Part shown: positions 6,977-15,085 of the stretch, in pieces
How the letters are laid out: the number at the start of each line of letters is the position of its first letter
Position numbering within the stretch: the stretch's first letter is position 1
Assembly (NCBI GenBank): GCA_964427055.1
Contig: CAYRSQ010000006.1
Location: 1-29,825, forward strand
DNA length: 29,825 nucleotides
Direction: 5' to 3'
Source of the DNA: CAYNTH01 sp964427055
GTDB lineage: Archaea; Aenigmatarchaeota; Aenigmatarchaeia; CG10238-14; SCSR01
Made by a program: the position numbers and the translations under genes
Notes under the pieces: model-generated
What the model saw: the letters and a program-made list of their open reading frames with translations, nothing else
Told to the model about the DNA's origin: nothing
Database searches by the model: none

Positions 6977-9781
6977 TCAAATCTGTATCCTTCTGGGTTT
7001 AGAATCCGATTGCTTCGGAAGGATTTTCTTCGACGGCTTCTTTTTTTCAGGTTTGGGTCTGGATTTTTTCTCCTTCTTCACGGGGTTGTTTCTCTTTTCC
7101 TTAGGTTTCCTTTCAGGCGATGCTTTCTTTTTATCCGGACGTTTCTTGACTTCAACCTTCTTCTTTTCCGCGACTTTTTTGGCAGGTTTCTTCCTCTCTT
7201 TAGTCTGTTTCTTCTTCAAAACTTTCTTCGGTGGTTGCTTCACTGTCTTTGTCTTTTTCTCTTTTTTCTTAGGGGCTTCCTTCTCCTCAGCCTTCTCTTT
7301 TATCGTCTCCGTTTTCTGCTCTTTTTTCACATCCTTTTCAGGTTCCCTTATTTCTTCCTTCACGGCTTCCGGCTTAGGTTCCGGTTTCTTCCCTCCGATG
7401 TTATGCATCAGTGTCAAATCCATTTCAAAGTCCTTCAGTTCCTTCGGTATCTTCACGTCCACAGGGTCCCTCAGCGACATCCCGTTCTCCTTCTTCACGT
7501 TCCACACCATAGAGTTGAACTCCATTATGGCTGCAGTGTGCTTCAGGACGCTTGCGTCTGGTTTCCCGCACTTCGGCCATGCTTGGAAGTGTATGCTGTC
7601 CTTCTTCTTTGTCGAATACAACTGTATCCAGATGTCCTCGGTGAAGAACGGGACTATCGGTGCCATCAGCAGCAGTAATGTCCTTAGGCATTCGTGAAGC
7701 GCGTACCACGCGGATTCAGATGCTTTCTTGTTTTCAAATGCATAAGCCCTCGGCTTCACCATCTCTATGTAGTTGGATGCCAGTACATTCCATGTGAAGT
7801 CCCTTATTGCGATCGCGGCCGCGTTGAATTCGTAGTTGTTGTACTTCTCCTCTACGAACTGAACCAGCTTTGCGAGCTCCTCAAGTATCCACCTGTCCGA
7901 ATCCTCCAGCTTCATCCCTTTCCTTTTCTCCGTCACCGGGAACATGGATATGAACCTGGATATATTCCAGAACTTGGTGAGGAACTTAGACGTCCCTTCT
8001 ATCCTCTCAAAACTGCATCTCACGTCTCCTTTGCTTATGTCGCTCTCCAATAGCGTCCATATCCTGAAAGCGTCTGCGCCGTACTTCTTCAGCACTTCCT
8101 GAGGGTCCACTATGTTCCCGATCGACTTGCTCATCTTCTGTCCCGTGTCGTCGACTACATGCATGTGTATCCAGCAGTTTTCAAATGCCTGCATGTTGTC
8201 GAGCAGCTTTGCCTTAAGCAGCGTGAAGTACAGCCACGTCCTCACTATTTCCTTTCCTTGCGGTCTCAGCGTGCATGGCATGTTCTTCTTCCAGAAATTC
8301 TTGTCCCATAGATATCCGAGTATGTAGTATTCTGAGCTGCTTGAGTCGAACCACGTGTCGAATGTCCTCTTTTCGCCAATGAACCTTTTCCCTCCGCATT
8401 TTGGGCATGCCTTGACAGGCGAGGATTGCTTCCAAGGTTGGTAGTATTTGCCCGCTGGCGGCACCACTGCGGATTTGCAGCTCTTGCAGTACCACAGTGG
8501 GACCTCCGTCCCATAGTATCTCCTTCTGGATATGACCCAATCTATGTTCACCGAGTTTATCCAGTCTATAAGTATCTGCTTGCTTTCGGGTGTGAAGAAA
8601 TTTATCTTGTCGGCTATCTCCAGTATGTCGTCCTTGAACTCGACCTGTTTCAAATAGAACTCATTCATGGGCACGAACTCGATGGGAGTTTTGCATCTCC
8701 AGCACATCGGTTGTCTTTGGGCTACCTGCTCCTGTTTCTCCAGTAGGCCATTGATCTTAAGGTCCTCTATTACGGCCCTTCTCGCTGTTTCAACTTTCAT
8801 TCCCCTGTATTTCTTAGCTTCCCTGGTCATCCTGCCGTCCTGGTCTATGGAGTAAGTCGGCGATATGTCCATCTCCCTAAGTATCCTCACGTCGTTATAA
8901 TCTCCGAAACTGCATATCATCACGAGGCCGGTCCCGAAATCGGGCTTGGCATACGGATGTGGCATTATTGGCACTTCGTTGTGGTACAATGGCACTGTGG
9001 CGGTCCTTCCCTCGAGGTGCAGATACCTCACGTCCTCCGGGTTGTACAGTATGACCTTGCATGAGCTCAGAAGTTCCGGTCTTGTCGTTGCTATGGACAC
9101 GTATTCCCCCATCGTAGTGTCGCTCTCCTTCACGTAGAACTTGATGTAGTTCAGTTGTGTCGTCCCCTCCTTGTATTCGACCTCCGCATCCGATATCGTG
9201 GTCTTGCAGTCGGGGCAGTAGTTGGTCGGTTTCACGTCCTCGTATATCAGGCCGTCGTTCCATAATCGTATGAAGGTCTCCTGGGTCAGTGCCCTGTACT
9301 CCTTGTCGTCGGTGTCGTACCTTCCGCCAATCTCGTACTTCTTGTCCCAGCCGTTGAAGCTTATCCCGAGCTCCTTGAAGCTCTCTATGGACGCGTCACC
9401 GCTCTCCTCTATGAGCTTCTTGCACAGTTTTATGAACTCTTCCCTAGACGTCTCGTGCATCCTTATGCCAAACTTCTTCTCCGCCTGTATCTCTATTGGC
9501 AACCCGTTCTTGTCAAGTCCCAGTGGGAACACTACATTGTATCCGGTCATCCTCTTGAACCTCGCGATGAGGTCCATTATGACGTACGTGTAGGCGTGAC
9601 CTATGTGTATCGGCGTGTTGACGTAAGGAGGAGGAGTGTCTATGGCGAAGACAGGCTTCCTGCTCTTTTTGTCGAACTCAGAAATCTTTTTCCTTTCCCA
9701 GTCCTTGAAAATGCTCTTTTCAAGTCCCTTGTCCCATCGTTTTTCCTTTATTTTAGGTAAAAATTCCACGAAATCACTCAT
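6977..9781 (-). CDS. valS: valyl-tRNA synthetase with a Lys-rich C-terminal tail
   Basis: A 934-residue class Ia synthetase that charges tRNA-Val. HIGH is at residues 59-62 and KMSKS at 549-553. The CP1 editing domain shows TTRPELL (232-238) and GTGLVMICSFGDYND (283-297), the ValRS form rather than the IleRS form. Cys pairs at 189/192, 360/363, 432/435 and 459/462 suggest two zinc sites. The anticodon-binding helical domain ends near residue 795. From about 796 to 934 the protein is a low-complexity tail of Lys, Pro and Glu with no Trp or Cys, reminiscent of eukaryotic synthetase extensions that bind tRNA. IleRS is the only serious alternative; the editing motifs argue against it. Confidence 0.93.
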   Translation of the reverse strand: MSDFVEFLPKIKEKRWDKGLEKSIFKDWERKKISEFDKKSRKPVFAIDTPPPYVNTPIHIGHAYTYVIMDLIARFKRMTGYNVVFPLGLDKNGLPIEIQAEKKFGIRMHETSREEFIKLCKKLIEESGDASIESFKELGISFNGWDKKYEIGGRYDTDDKEYRALTQETFIRLWNDGLIYEDVKPTNYCPDCKTTISDAEVEYKEGTTQLNYIKFYVKESDTTMGEYVSIATTRPELLSSCKVILYNPEDVRYLHLEGRTATVPLYHNEVPIMPHPYAKPDFGTGLVMICSFGDYNDVRILREMDISPTYSIDQDGRMTREAKKYRGMKVETARRAVIEDLKINGLLEKQEQVAQRQPMCWRCKTPIEFVPMNEFYLKQVEFKDDILEIADKINFFTPESKQILIDWINSVNIDWVISRRRYYGTEVPLWYCKSCKSAVVPPAGKYYQPWKQSSPVKACPKCGGKRFIGEKRTFDTWFDSSSSEYYILGYLWDKNFWKKNMPCTLRPQGKEIVRTWLYFTLLKAKLLDNMQAFENCWIHMHVVDDTGQKMSKSIGNIVDPQEVLKKYGADAFRIWTLLESDISKGDVRCSFERIEGTSKFLTKFWNISRFISMFPVTEKRKGMKLEDSDRWILEELAKLVQFVEEKYNNYEFNAAAIAIRDFTWNVLASNYIEMVKPRAYAFENKKASESAWYALHECLRTLLLLMAPIVPFFTEDIWIQLYSTKKKDSIHFQAWPKCGKPDASVLKHTAAIMEFNSMVWNVKKENGMSLRDPVDVKIPKELKDFEMDLTLMHNIGGKKPEPKPEAVKEEIREPEKDVKKEQKTETIKEKAEEKEAPKKKEKKTKTVKQPPKKVLKKKQTKERKKPAKKVAEKKKVEVKKRPDKKKASPERKPKEKRNNPVKKEKKSRPKPEKKKPSKKILPKQSDSKPRRIQI

Positions 9782-9865
9782 TTTTGTCCATAAATGGGAA
9801 AAACTAATGTATACTTCCCGTAAATGTTAGAATATTATTTGGTGATAAAAGTAAATAAATCCGAA

Positions 9866-10069
9866 CTATCGCTTGTACATTCCCGGGAACTTCTCTTGCA
9901 GTTCGTTTGCATGCTCTTCCAGCAGCAAGCTCATTTGATTGTCATTTATCAGTCCCAGCCCGTTTGCCGTGTATATGTTCGTCCCTTTCATGCACGATTC
10001 TATCACATCTGCTTCCATCGCAGGCAATTTTTTGTCATTCAAGTATCTGACAGCTTTTTCAATGTCCAT
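9866..10069 (-). CDS. hypothetical protein, 67 residues
   Basis: An unrecognised small helical soluble protein (IEKAVRYLNDKKLPAMEADVIESCMKG, later NQMSLLLEEHANELQEKFPGM). Two adjacent ATG codons are possible; the second, at 10069, lies 6 nt after GGTGA and is preferred, while the first (10072) leaves only 3 nt. The start region overlaps the TGA of the upstream 34-residue Cys peptide (sequence ATGATG), so the two genes are almost certainly translated together. ValRS follows 84 nt downstream on the same strand. Confidence 0.7.
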   Translation of the reverse strand: MDIEKAVRYLNDKKLPAMEADVIESCMKGTNIYTANGLGLINDNQMSLLLEEHANELQEKFPGMYKR

Positions 10070-10173
10070 CATTCTTCACCTTTCTTTTGTTTCTTCTTCT
10101 TTTCCATCTCTTCCTTCATCTGTTTCTCGATTTCCGCGAACGGACATGTCGAGCATTCTCCACCGCAACCCAT
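10069..10173 (-). CDS. 34-residue Cys-rich peptide, coupled to the next gene
   Basis: A short ORF starting MGCGGECSTCPFAEIEKQM and ending in a Lys/Glu-rich tail. The four cysteine-bearing positions (GCGGECSTCP: Cys3, 7 and 10) resemble a metal or Fe-S binding loop followed by a charged helix. A GGTGGT ribosome binding site lies about 3-8 nt before the ATG, a TATA-like CTTATATAG (about 10238-10248, minus strand) would start transcription near 10217, and the TGA overlaps the next gene's ATG. These features make a real gene likely despite its length. Function is unknown. Confidence 0.6.
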   Translation of the reverse strand: MGCGGECSTCPFAEIEKQMKEEMEKKKKQKKGEE

Positions 10174-10389
10174 ATTACCACCTTCCTATTATCATGTTTC
10201 GATTACAATTAAGACTTACTATACTACTGTTAAGTGACACTATATAAGCGTTTAGGGTTTCAGATGTCATATTCCGTGGTTCTGGGCAATCAAAAACATA
10301 AATATTTAAGCTTGCCATCCGAACCAATAAAACATACAAAAGATCTATTCCTAAATGATCTTGTATATAAAAAAAGGTGAAATTAAAAA

Positions 10390-10542
10390 ATGTCATTCGG
10401 AGAACGAAGAGGTTTCGGGAGACCGCAAGAAATGCACAAAGTAACTTGCAGCGACTGCGGGCAGGAATGCGAGGTCCCATTCAAACCTGACGGAAGCAGG
10501 CCTGTGTATTGCAGGGATTGTTTCCAAAAACACAGGAAATAA
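10390..10542 (+). CDS. 50-residue zinc-ribbon protein
   Basis: The peptide begins MSFGERRGFGRPQEMHKVTC and contains CSDCGQECEVPFKPDGSRPVYCRDC, two CxxC pairs 18-20 residues apart that form a compact zinc ribbon. This EMHKxxCxxCGxExEVPFKPxxxRPVYCxxC pattern is widespread in small-genome bacteria and archaea and is often found as a free small protein; the role is unknown, probably nucleic-acid binding given the Arg/Gly-rich N-terminus. An AGGTGA ribosome binding site lies about 10 nt before ATG, and AATATTTAA at about 10301-10309 is a plausible TATA box. Confidence 0.85.
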   Translation: MSFGERRGFGRPQEMHKVTCSDCGQECEVPFKPDGSRPVYCRDCFQKHRK

Positions 10543-10603
10543 TGAGTAATTTAAACTAAACTCGTTTAGCAGAATTTTTTTATTTTGTCATTATTTCTAT
10601 TAT

Positions 10604-10612
10604 ATTTTTAAA
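10604..10612 (+). promoter_or_regulatory. TATA-like element for the 10634-10721 RNA
   Basis: ATTTTTAAA is centred about 26-30 nt before the first paired base of the downstream hairpin RNA, the expected archaeal TATA-to-start spacing. There is no ORF between it and the RNA. Confidence 0.4.
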
Positions 10613-10633
10613 CCAGCTTTTCCTATCTTTATT

Positions 10634-10721
10634 CAAGCCTTGCTCATAAAGCCTCTGTGAAGCCGTGATCGCTCGTCGTGAGCAATGATAACAGAAGCAC
10701 GGGGCAAGGCCACATTTTTTT
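10634..10721 (+). ncRNA. probable H/ACA-type guide RNA
   Basis: A basal stem of 9 pairs joins GCCTTGCTC (10637-10645) to GGGCAAGGC (10702-10710), with one G-U. One nt later comes ACA (10712-10714), then seven T's as a terminator. Above the stem is an internal loop (ATAAAGCC on the 5' side, AGCACG on the 3' side), an upper stem TCTGT/ACAGA (10654-10658 / 10691-10695), and an apical part with GCTC/GAGC flanked by GTGAT and ATGAT, which could form an L7Ae-binding kink-turn. The upper stem to ACA distance is 16 nt, as in archaeal single-hairpin H/ACA guides. If correct, the target would read roughly CGTGCT-U-N-GGCTTTAT. Target unverified. Confidence 0.6.
10715..10721 (+). terminator. U-tract terminator of the guide-RNA gene
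   Basis: Seven consecutive T's follow the ACA box immediately. Oligo-T runs of this kind end archaeal transcripts without needing a hairpin. Confidence 0.55.
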
Positions 10722-10817
10722 ATCGTCTTTTTTCCTATATTTTTCATTCAATGTCTTGTGCGGAAACCTGAAGAAGGACGTATGATTTTATATTGTAATA
10801 CTTCTCTAATGGAATGT

Positions 10818-11819
10818 ATGGTCAAGGCAAGTTCTAAAAATCTGATAGAGACAATGGGGATAACCAAGAAGTTCGGCGACTTCACAGCGGTCGACAATGT
10901 GGATTTATCAATAAAAGAAGGCGAGATATTCGGTTTGCTTGGCCCGAACGGCGCGGGAAAGACGACCCTTATATCCATGCTGTGCACGATACTTATACCG
11001 ACTTCCGGGCACGCCAAAATAAACAATCATGATGTCATCAAGAACCCGTCCGACGTGAGGAAGAGCATAGGGATAGTGTTCCAGGACCCGAGCCTGGACG
11101 ACAGACTGACCGGGAGGGAGAACCTGGAGATGCATGCAAGATTATACAATATCGGCGGGAAGGACAGGACGAAGATCATAGACGAAGTTTTGGACATAGT
11201 GGAACTGAGAGACAAGGCGACGAATCTTGTGAGGACTTATTCAGGCGGGATGAAAAGGAGGCTGGAGATCGCAAGGGGACTTGTGCACCATCCGAAGATA
11301 TTGTTCCTGGACGAGCCCACGCTGGGGCTTGACCCGCAGACGAGGGAGCACGTGTGGAAGTACATCAAGCAGCTCGCGAAGGAGAAGAGGATAACGATAG
11401 TTATGACAACGCATTACATGGAGGAGGCGGATTCGCTTTGCGACAGGATAGCCATCATAGACCACGGGAGGATAGTCGCGATAGGTACACCCGGCAAGCT
11501 GAAGAGCGGCATAGGCGACGAGACCATAGTGCTGAAACTGGAAGGGAACGGGGCCAACGAAGCGAACATATTGAAGGCTTTCCCCGATGCGAAAAGGATT
11601 GACGGGGAACTCTTCGTCCCGGTGAAGAACGCAGAGAGGGATATGAAAATCGTGTACGAGAAGGCAAAGAAGGCCGGCATAATTTTCACGGGCATAGGGA
11701 TGCGGAAGCCCACCCTGAGCGACGTGTTCCTCCACCTGACTGGGAATGAGATAAGGGAAGAGAACGCCGGCCAGAAAGATGCGATGAAGAGGCACATGAT
11801 GATGAGGGGGAGAAGATGA
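10818..11819 (+). CDS. ABC-2 type exporter, ATP-binding protein (DrrA-like)
   Basis: I start at ATG 10818 because a TATA-like TTTTATATT at 10786-10794 predicts transcription from about 10816, giving a leaderless mRNA; upstream in-frame ATGs at 10758 and 10809 would lie before or at that point. The 333-residue protein has Walker A GPNGAGKT (42-49), signature SGGMK (142-146) and Walker B ILFLDEP (161-167), then a C-terminal DUF4162-type region (VLKLEGN... DVFLHLTG). It energises the adjacent permease; such pairs export drugs, lipids or other hydrophobic compounds. Its stop overlaps the permease start (ATGA). Confidence 0.92.
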   Translation: MVKASSKNLIETMGITKKFGDFTAVDNVDLSIKEGEIFGLLGPNGAGKTTLISMLCTILIPTSGHAKINNHDVIKNPSDVRKSIGIVFQDPSLDDRLTGRENLEMHARLYNIGGKDRTKIIDEVLDIVELRDKATNLVRTYSGGMKRRLEIARGLVHHPKILFLDEPTLGLDPQTREHVWKYIKQLAKEKRITIVMTTHYMEEADSLCDRIAIIDHGRIVAIGTPGKLKSGIGDETIVLKLEGNGANEANILKAFPDAKRIDGELFVPVKNAERDMKIVYEKAKKAGIIFTGIGMRKPTLSDVFLHLTGNEIREENAGQKDAMKRHMMMRGRR

Positions 11820-12577
11820 CGCTGAGACACGAGATGATGGGAATTTATACCGTATGGCTGAGGGAGTTCAAGAGGTTCTACAGGGACAAAGCCTCTTTGA
11901 CGAGCTCGATAGTGAGACCTTTGATGTGGCTGCTCATAATGGGGTTCGGTATAGGAGGCACCATGAGGTTCTCCGGCGCCGACACGGCTTATCTTCCTTT
12001 TCTCACCCCTGGCATAGTGGGGATGAGCATCCTGTTCACGTCCCTGTTCTCCGGAATATCAGTGATATGGGACAGAGAATTCGGATTCCTAAAGGAGATG
12101 CTTGTCGCACCCATATCAAGAGTGTCAATAGTCATAGGTAAGGCGCTGGGAGGAGCGACTTCTTCGTTGATACAGTCGATGATAATCATATTAGTTGCTT
12201 CTGCTTTGGGGGTTAGCGTGACTCCGTTAATTGTCCTGAAAGTCATGGTGGCTACTGTTGTTATATCAATAGGGTTCGTCTCATTGGGAGTCGCGATAGC
12301 ATCATGGATGGACACGATGGAAGGGTTCAACGTGATAATGAACTTCATAGTCATGCCTATGTTCATGCTAAGCGGCGCACTGTTCCCCATAAGCAACCTT
12401 CCTGGCAACATCTCGTGGATACTCTATGCCAATCCGATGAGCTACTGTGTCGAGGTGCTAAGATACATAATGACAGGGGCAGCTTCCATGAACACCGCGT
12501 TAAGTATGGGCGTCGTGCTCGCTTTTGCGGCATCGACAAGTATGCTCGCCACTTACATGTTCGGCAGGAGAAAGTGA
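11816..12577 (+). CDS. ABC-2 type exporter permease (DrrB-like)
   Basis: A 253-residue membrane protein with six predicted helices. The N-terminal amphipathic segment YTVWLREFKRFYRDKASL, the GIVGMSILFTSLFSG helix, the cytoplasmic WDREFGFLKEMLVAPISR signature and the closing NPMSYCVEVLRYIM are typical of ABC-2 permeases of the DrrB/NodJ class. It begins with ATGA overlap to the ATPase gene and forms a two-gene exporter. Substrate unknown. Confidence 0.92.
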   Translation: MTLRHEMMGIYTVWLREFKRFYRDKASLTSSIVRPLMWLLIMGFGIGGTMRFSGADTAYLPFLTPGIVGMSILFTSLFSGISVIWDREFGFLKEMLVAPISRVSIVIGKALGGATSSLIQSMIIILVASALGVSVTPLIVLKVMVATVVISIGFVSLGVAIASWMDTMEGFNVIMNFIVMPMFMLSGALFPISNLPGNISWILYANPMSYCVEVLRYIMTGAASMNTALSMGVVLAFAASTSMLATYMFGRRK

Positions 12578-12589
12578 AACAAAAGAGCA

Positions 12590-12991
12590 TCAGTTTTCAT
12601 GTTCGCAGAAGTTCTGCTTCCTGAATTCTTCTTCCTTCTGGGTCGCTATCGCATGCGCATCCTCGTATGACATGCCTTCTTTCATGAGTTTGGCCTCAGT
12701 CAACTCGTGGTGTATGAGGGAAAATATGTCATTCTTCGAGTTTCTCACGTCCACCCATATCTCGTGATTGGGTATGAACTCGCTGACGAGGTGATGGCTT
12801 CCCATTGTGAAGTCAGTCTCGAGGTTGTTGCGTACGAATTCGCCGTTGACTAGGCATATCTTGAAACCGTCGAACTTGTGCAGGTGTATCTTATTTAGTT
12901 CGTCATTAGGAAACTCATCGTTAAGTAACTGTGAAAGGACTTCGTCCTTCACCACCTTCACTTCGCTTTCGAACTTTTCTATTATTCCCAT
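12590..12991 (-). CDS. phage-type metallopeptidase-like protein
   Basis: A 133-residue soluble protein. The block VNGEFVRNNLETDFTMGSHHLVSEFIPNHEIWVD followed by IFSLIHHELTEAKLMKEGMSYEDAHAIA resembles a small family I know from phage and scattered archaeal genomes, in which a HELxE motif and a later Glu/His could form a zinc site. Here the motif is HHELTEAKLM (about residues 93-102). Whether it is an active protease is not shown. It converges on the ABC permease gene 12 nt away and is divergent from the por operon. The call is from pattern memory and moderate. Confidence 0.55.
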   Translation of the reverse strand: MGIIEKFESEVKVVKDEVLSQLLNDEFPNDELNKIHLHKFDGFKICLVNGEFVRNNLETDFTMGSHHLVSEFIPNHEIWVDVRNSKNDIFSLIHHELTEAKLMKEGMSYEDAHAIATQKEEEFRKQNFCEHEN

Positions 12992-13042
12992 TCTATATAA
13001 TTTGTACTTTCAAGTAAAAAAATATGATTCAATCCTGACATT

Positions 13043-13060
13043 ATTATATTTATTGTATAA
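13043..13060 (+). promoter_or_regulatory. TATA region of the por operon
   Basis: The AT-only stretch ATTATATTTATTGTATAA lies about 45-60 nt before the GTG of porG. It would start transcription near 13075-13085. GGTG at about 13096-13099 may be the porG ribosome binding site. Confidence 0.4.
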
Positions 13061-13104
13061 ACTATCATGTAAGATTAACAGGCTAGTTGCGATACGGTGT
13101 TTGA

Positions 13105-13638
13105 GTGATCGAGATAAGGTTCCACGGGAGGGGCGGCCAGGGCGCTGTCACAGCAGCCAAGATTCTTGCCATAGCCGCTAGCAAAGAAGGGAAGTACTCA
13201 CAGGCATTCCCAGCATTCGGTCCGGAAAGAAGGGGCGCACCGGTCCAGGCGTTCTGCAGGATAGATGACAGGCCGATAACGCTAAGGACGCTTATATACG
13301 AACCGGATTACGTCATCGTATTGGATTCCAGCCTCCTGACATGCATCAACACGGAAGAGGGGCTGAAGGACGGCGGGAAAGTGATAGTCAACGGCGAGAA
13401 GACGTGCCTGGTCAACGTCGATCTGGGCAGGACAGGAAGTTTTGATGTCAATGAAACAGCTATGAAGATAATAGGAAAGCCCATAGTGAACACCGCGATG
13501 CTGGCCGTGTTTTCGAAACTTACGGGTGTAGTGGGAATTGACAGCATCAAGGAAGCGATAAGTGAGGCGATGCCTGGCAAGGTCGGGGAGAAAAATATTG
13601 AACTTGTCGAAGCTATAGAGAAAGAGATGAGTGATTGA
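13105..13638 (+). CDS. porG: pyruvate:ferredoxin oxidoreductase, gamma subunit
   Basis: A 177-residue gamma subunit of the 2-oxoacid:ferredoxin oxidoreductase family. The signature [19 protein letters not shown] at residues 4-22 is followed by [19 protein letters not shown] and the closing helix after [23 protein letters not shown] converts pyruvate and CoA to acetyl-CoA and CO2 while reducing ferredoxin. The start is a GTG (no better ATG nearby). It opens the porG-porD-porA-porB operon, all genes directly abutting. A related substrate (2-oxoisovalerate) cannot be fully excluded from gamma alone. Confidence 0.94.
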
Positions 13639-13950
13639 ATGAGCGAAAAGAAGAAGACAGCTGAATATTCGCTTGTATGCGAGACCAGAGTGCCGTTGGA
13701 GCCGGGGGCTACAGTGACCAAAATAGGCAATCAGGTTGAGAACAAGACAGGTTCCTGGAGGTCTTTCCGGCCGGTTGTCGATAGGGAGAAGTGCATAGGT
13801 TGCAAGCAATGCGAGATACACTGCCCAGACGAGGCCATAAAGGTGGTCGACGGGAAGGCGGTCGTCGATTTGGAATATTGCAAGGGATGTCTGATATGCG
13901 AGCAGTTATGCCCGGTGAAAGCAATATCGCATGAAATGGAGAAGAAGTGA
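13639..13950 (+). CDS. porD: pyruvate:ferredoxin oxidoreductase, delta (ferredoxin) subunit
   Basis: A 103-residue two-cluster ferredoxin-like subunit. Cys motifs CIGCKQCEIHCP (about 52-63) and CKGCLICEQLCP (about 82-93) each coordinate a [4Fe-4S] cluster. The N-terminal 45 residues, with TGSWRSFRPVVDREKC leading into the first cluster, are typical of PorD. It accepts electrons from the catalytic dimer and passes them to free ferredoxin. It begins at the next codon after the porG stop, and porA follows 4 nt after its own stop. Confidence 0.95.
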   Translation: MSEKKKTAEYSLVCETRVPLEPGATVTKIGNQVENKTGSWRSFRPVVDREKCIGCKQCEIHCPDEAIKVVDGKAVVDLEYCKGCLICEQLCPVKAISHEMEKK

Positions 13951-13954
13951 TTAT

Positions 13955-15085
13955 ATGAAAATACTTACAGGATCAGCCGCGATATCTGAAGCCGTGAGGA
14001 TGTGCAGACCTAAAGTCATATCTGCATATCCGATCACGCCGCAGACTATCATAGTCGAAGAGCTTGCACAGATGGTGGCCGACGGCAAGATAGATGCGCA
14101 GTTCGTCAATGTGGAGTCGGAACATTCGGCGATATCGCTTGTTTTAGGGGCGCAGGCGACGGGCGTCCGTACATTCACTGCGTCAGCCTCGCAGGGACTC
14201 GCGCTGATGCATGAGATATTATATGTCGCGTCTGGAATGAGGATGCCTATCGTGATGGCTGTCGCCAACAGGTCATTGTCTTCCCCGCTGAGCATATGGA
14301 ACGATCAGCAGGACTCGATGGGGGCGAGGGATTCCGGATGGATACAGTTGTATTGCGAGAACGCGCAGGAAGCCCACGACACGATACCGCAGGCTTACAA
14401 GGTCGCCGAGAAGCTGGGCGTGCCTGCGATGGTTTGCATAGATGGTTTCTTCCTGTCGCACACGCACGAGCCGGTCGAGCTGATGGACGAGAAGAAATTG
14501 ACGAGCTTCCTTCCAGATTACAATCCGGAACATCTGCTGGACCCCAAGAGGCCCATGTCAATGGGATGCTATGCGACTCCCGATTATTACATGGATTTCA
14601 GGAGGCAGCAGCAGGAAGCCATGGAGCAGTCCGTGAACGAAATACAGAAAGTCAATGACGATTTCGGGAAAATTTTCGGCAGGGCATACGGCAATGGGCT
14701 GTTCGAGAAACACAACATGAATGACGGCACCAAATACGTGATAGTCACCCTTGGCTCACTTGCCGGGACGGTGAAGGAATTTCTGAGAGAACATAAAGAC
14801 ATTGGGATGCTTAGAATCAAATCGTTCAGGCCGTTCCCGAACGAGATGCTGAAGGAAGAACTGAAGGACATGAAGTCAATCGCTGTTTTGGAAAAGGACG
14901 TTTCAGTCGGCAACCACGGGGCGTTATATACCGAATTGAAGTCCGCCCTTCAGGGAACGGATGTCGTGGTGTCCGGCTTTGTCGTCGGACTTGGCGGAAG
15001 GGATGTGAGATTGGAAGATTTGAAAAACATATCGAAAAAGATGAAGGAAGGGAAAGAATACAAGGAGTGGTTGGGATATGAGTGA
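13955..15085 (+). CDS. porA: pyruvate:ferredoxin oxidoreductase, alpha subunit
   Basis: A 376-residue alpha subunit. I use the ATG at 13955 (MKILTGSAAISEAVRM), preceded by a GTGAT ribosome binding site and located just after the porD stop; an upstream ATG at 13931 would overlap porD. Family markers are AYPITPQTIIVEELA, the ESEHSAISLVLGAQATGVRTFTASASQGLALMHE segment, NRSLSSPLSIWNDQQDSMGARDSG and the IKSFRPFP motif in the C-terminal domain. Together with PorB it forms the TPP-binding catalytic site. porB overlaps its 3' end. Confidence 0.95.
   Translation: MKILTGSAAISEAVRMCRPKVISAYPITPQTIIVEELAQMVADGKIDAQFVNVESEHSAISLVLGAQATGVRTFTASASQGLALMHEILYVASGMRMPIVMAVANRSLSSPLSIWNDQQDSMGARDSGWIQLYCENAQEAHDTIPQAYKVAEKLGVPAMVCIDGFFLSHTHEPVELMDEKKLTSFLPDYNPEHLLDPKRPMSMGCYATPDYYMDFRRQQQEAMEQSVNEIQKVNDDFGKIFGRAYGNGLFEKHNMNDGTKYVIVTLGSLAGTVKEFLREHKDIGMLRIKSFRPFPNEMLKEELKDMKSIAVLEKDVSVGNHGALYTELKSALQGTDVVVSGFVVGLGGRDVRLEDLKNISKKMKEGKEYKEWLGYE

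Noticed and set aside
6974..7697. Two long plus-strand frames rich in Phe and Leu opposite the ValRS tail
   Set aside because: They are the reverse reading of Lys/Glu-rich codons (TTC/TTT/CTT) of the tail; no ribosome site or family.
14296..14658. 120-residue frame inside porA
   Set aside because: Out-of-frame shadow of a conserved enzyme with no family features.
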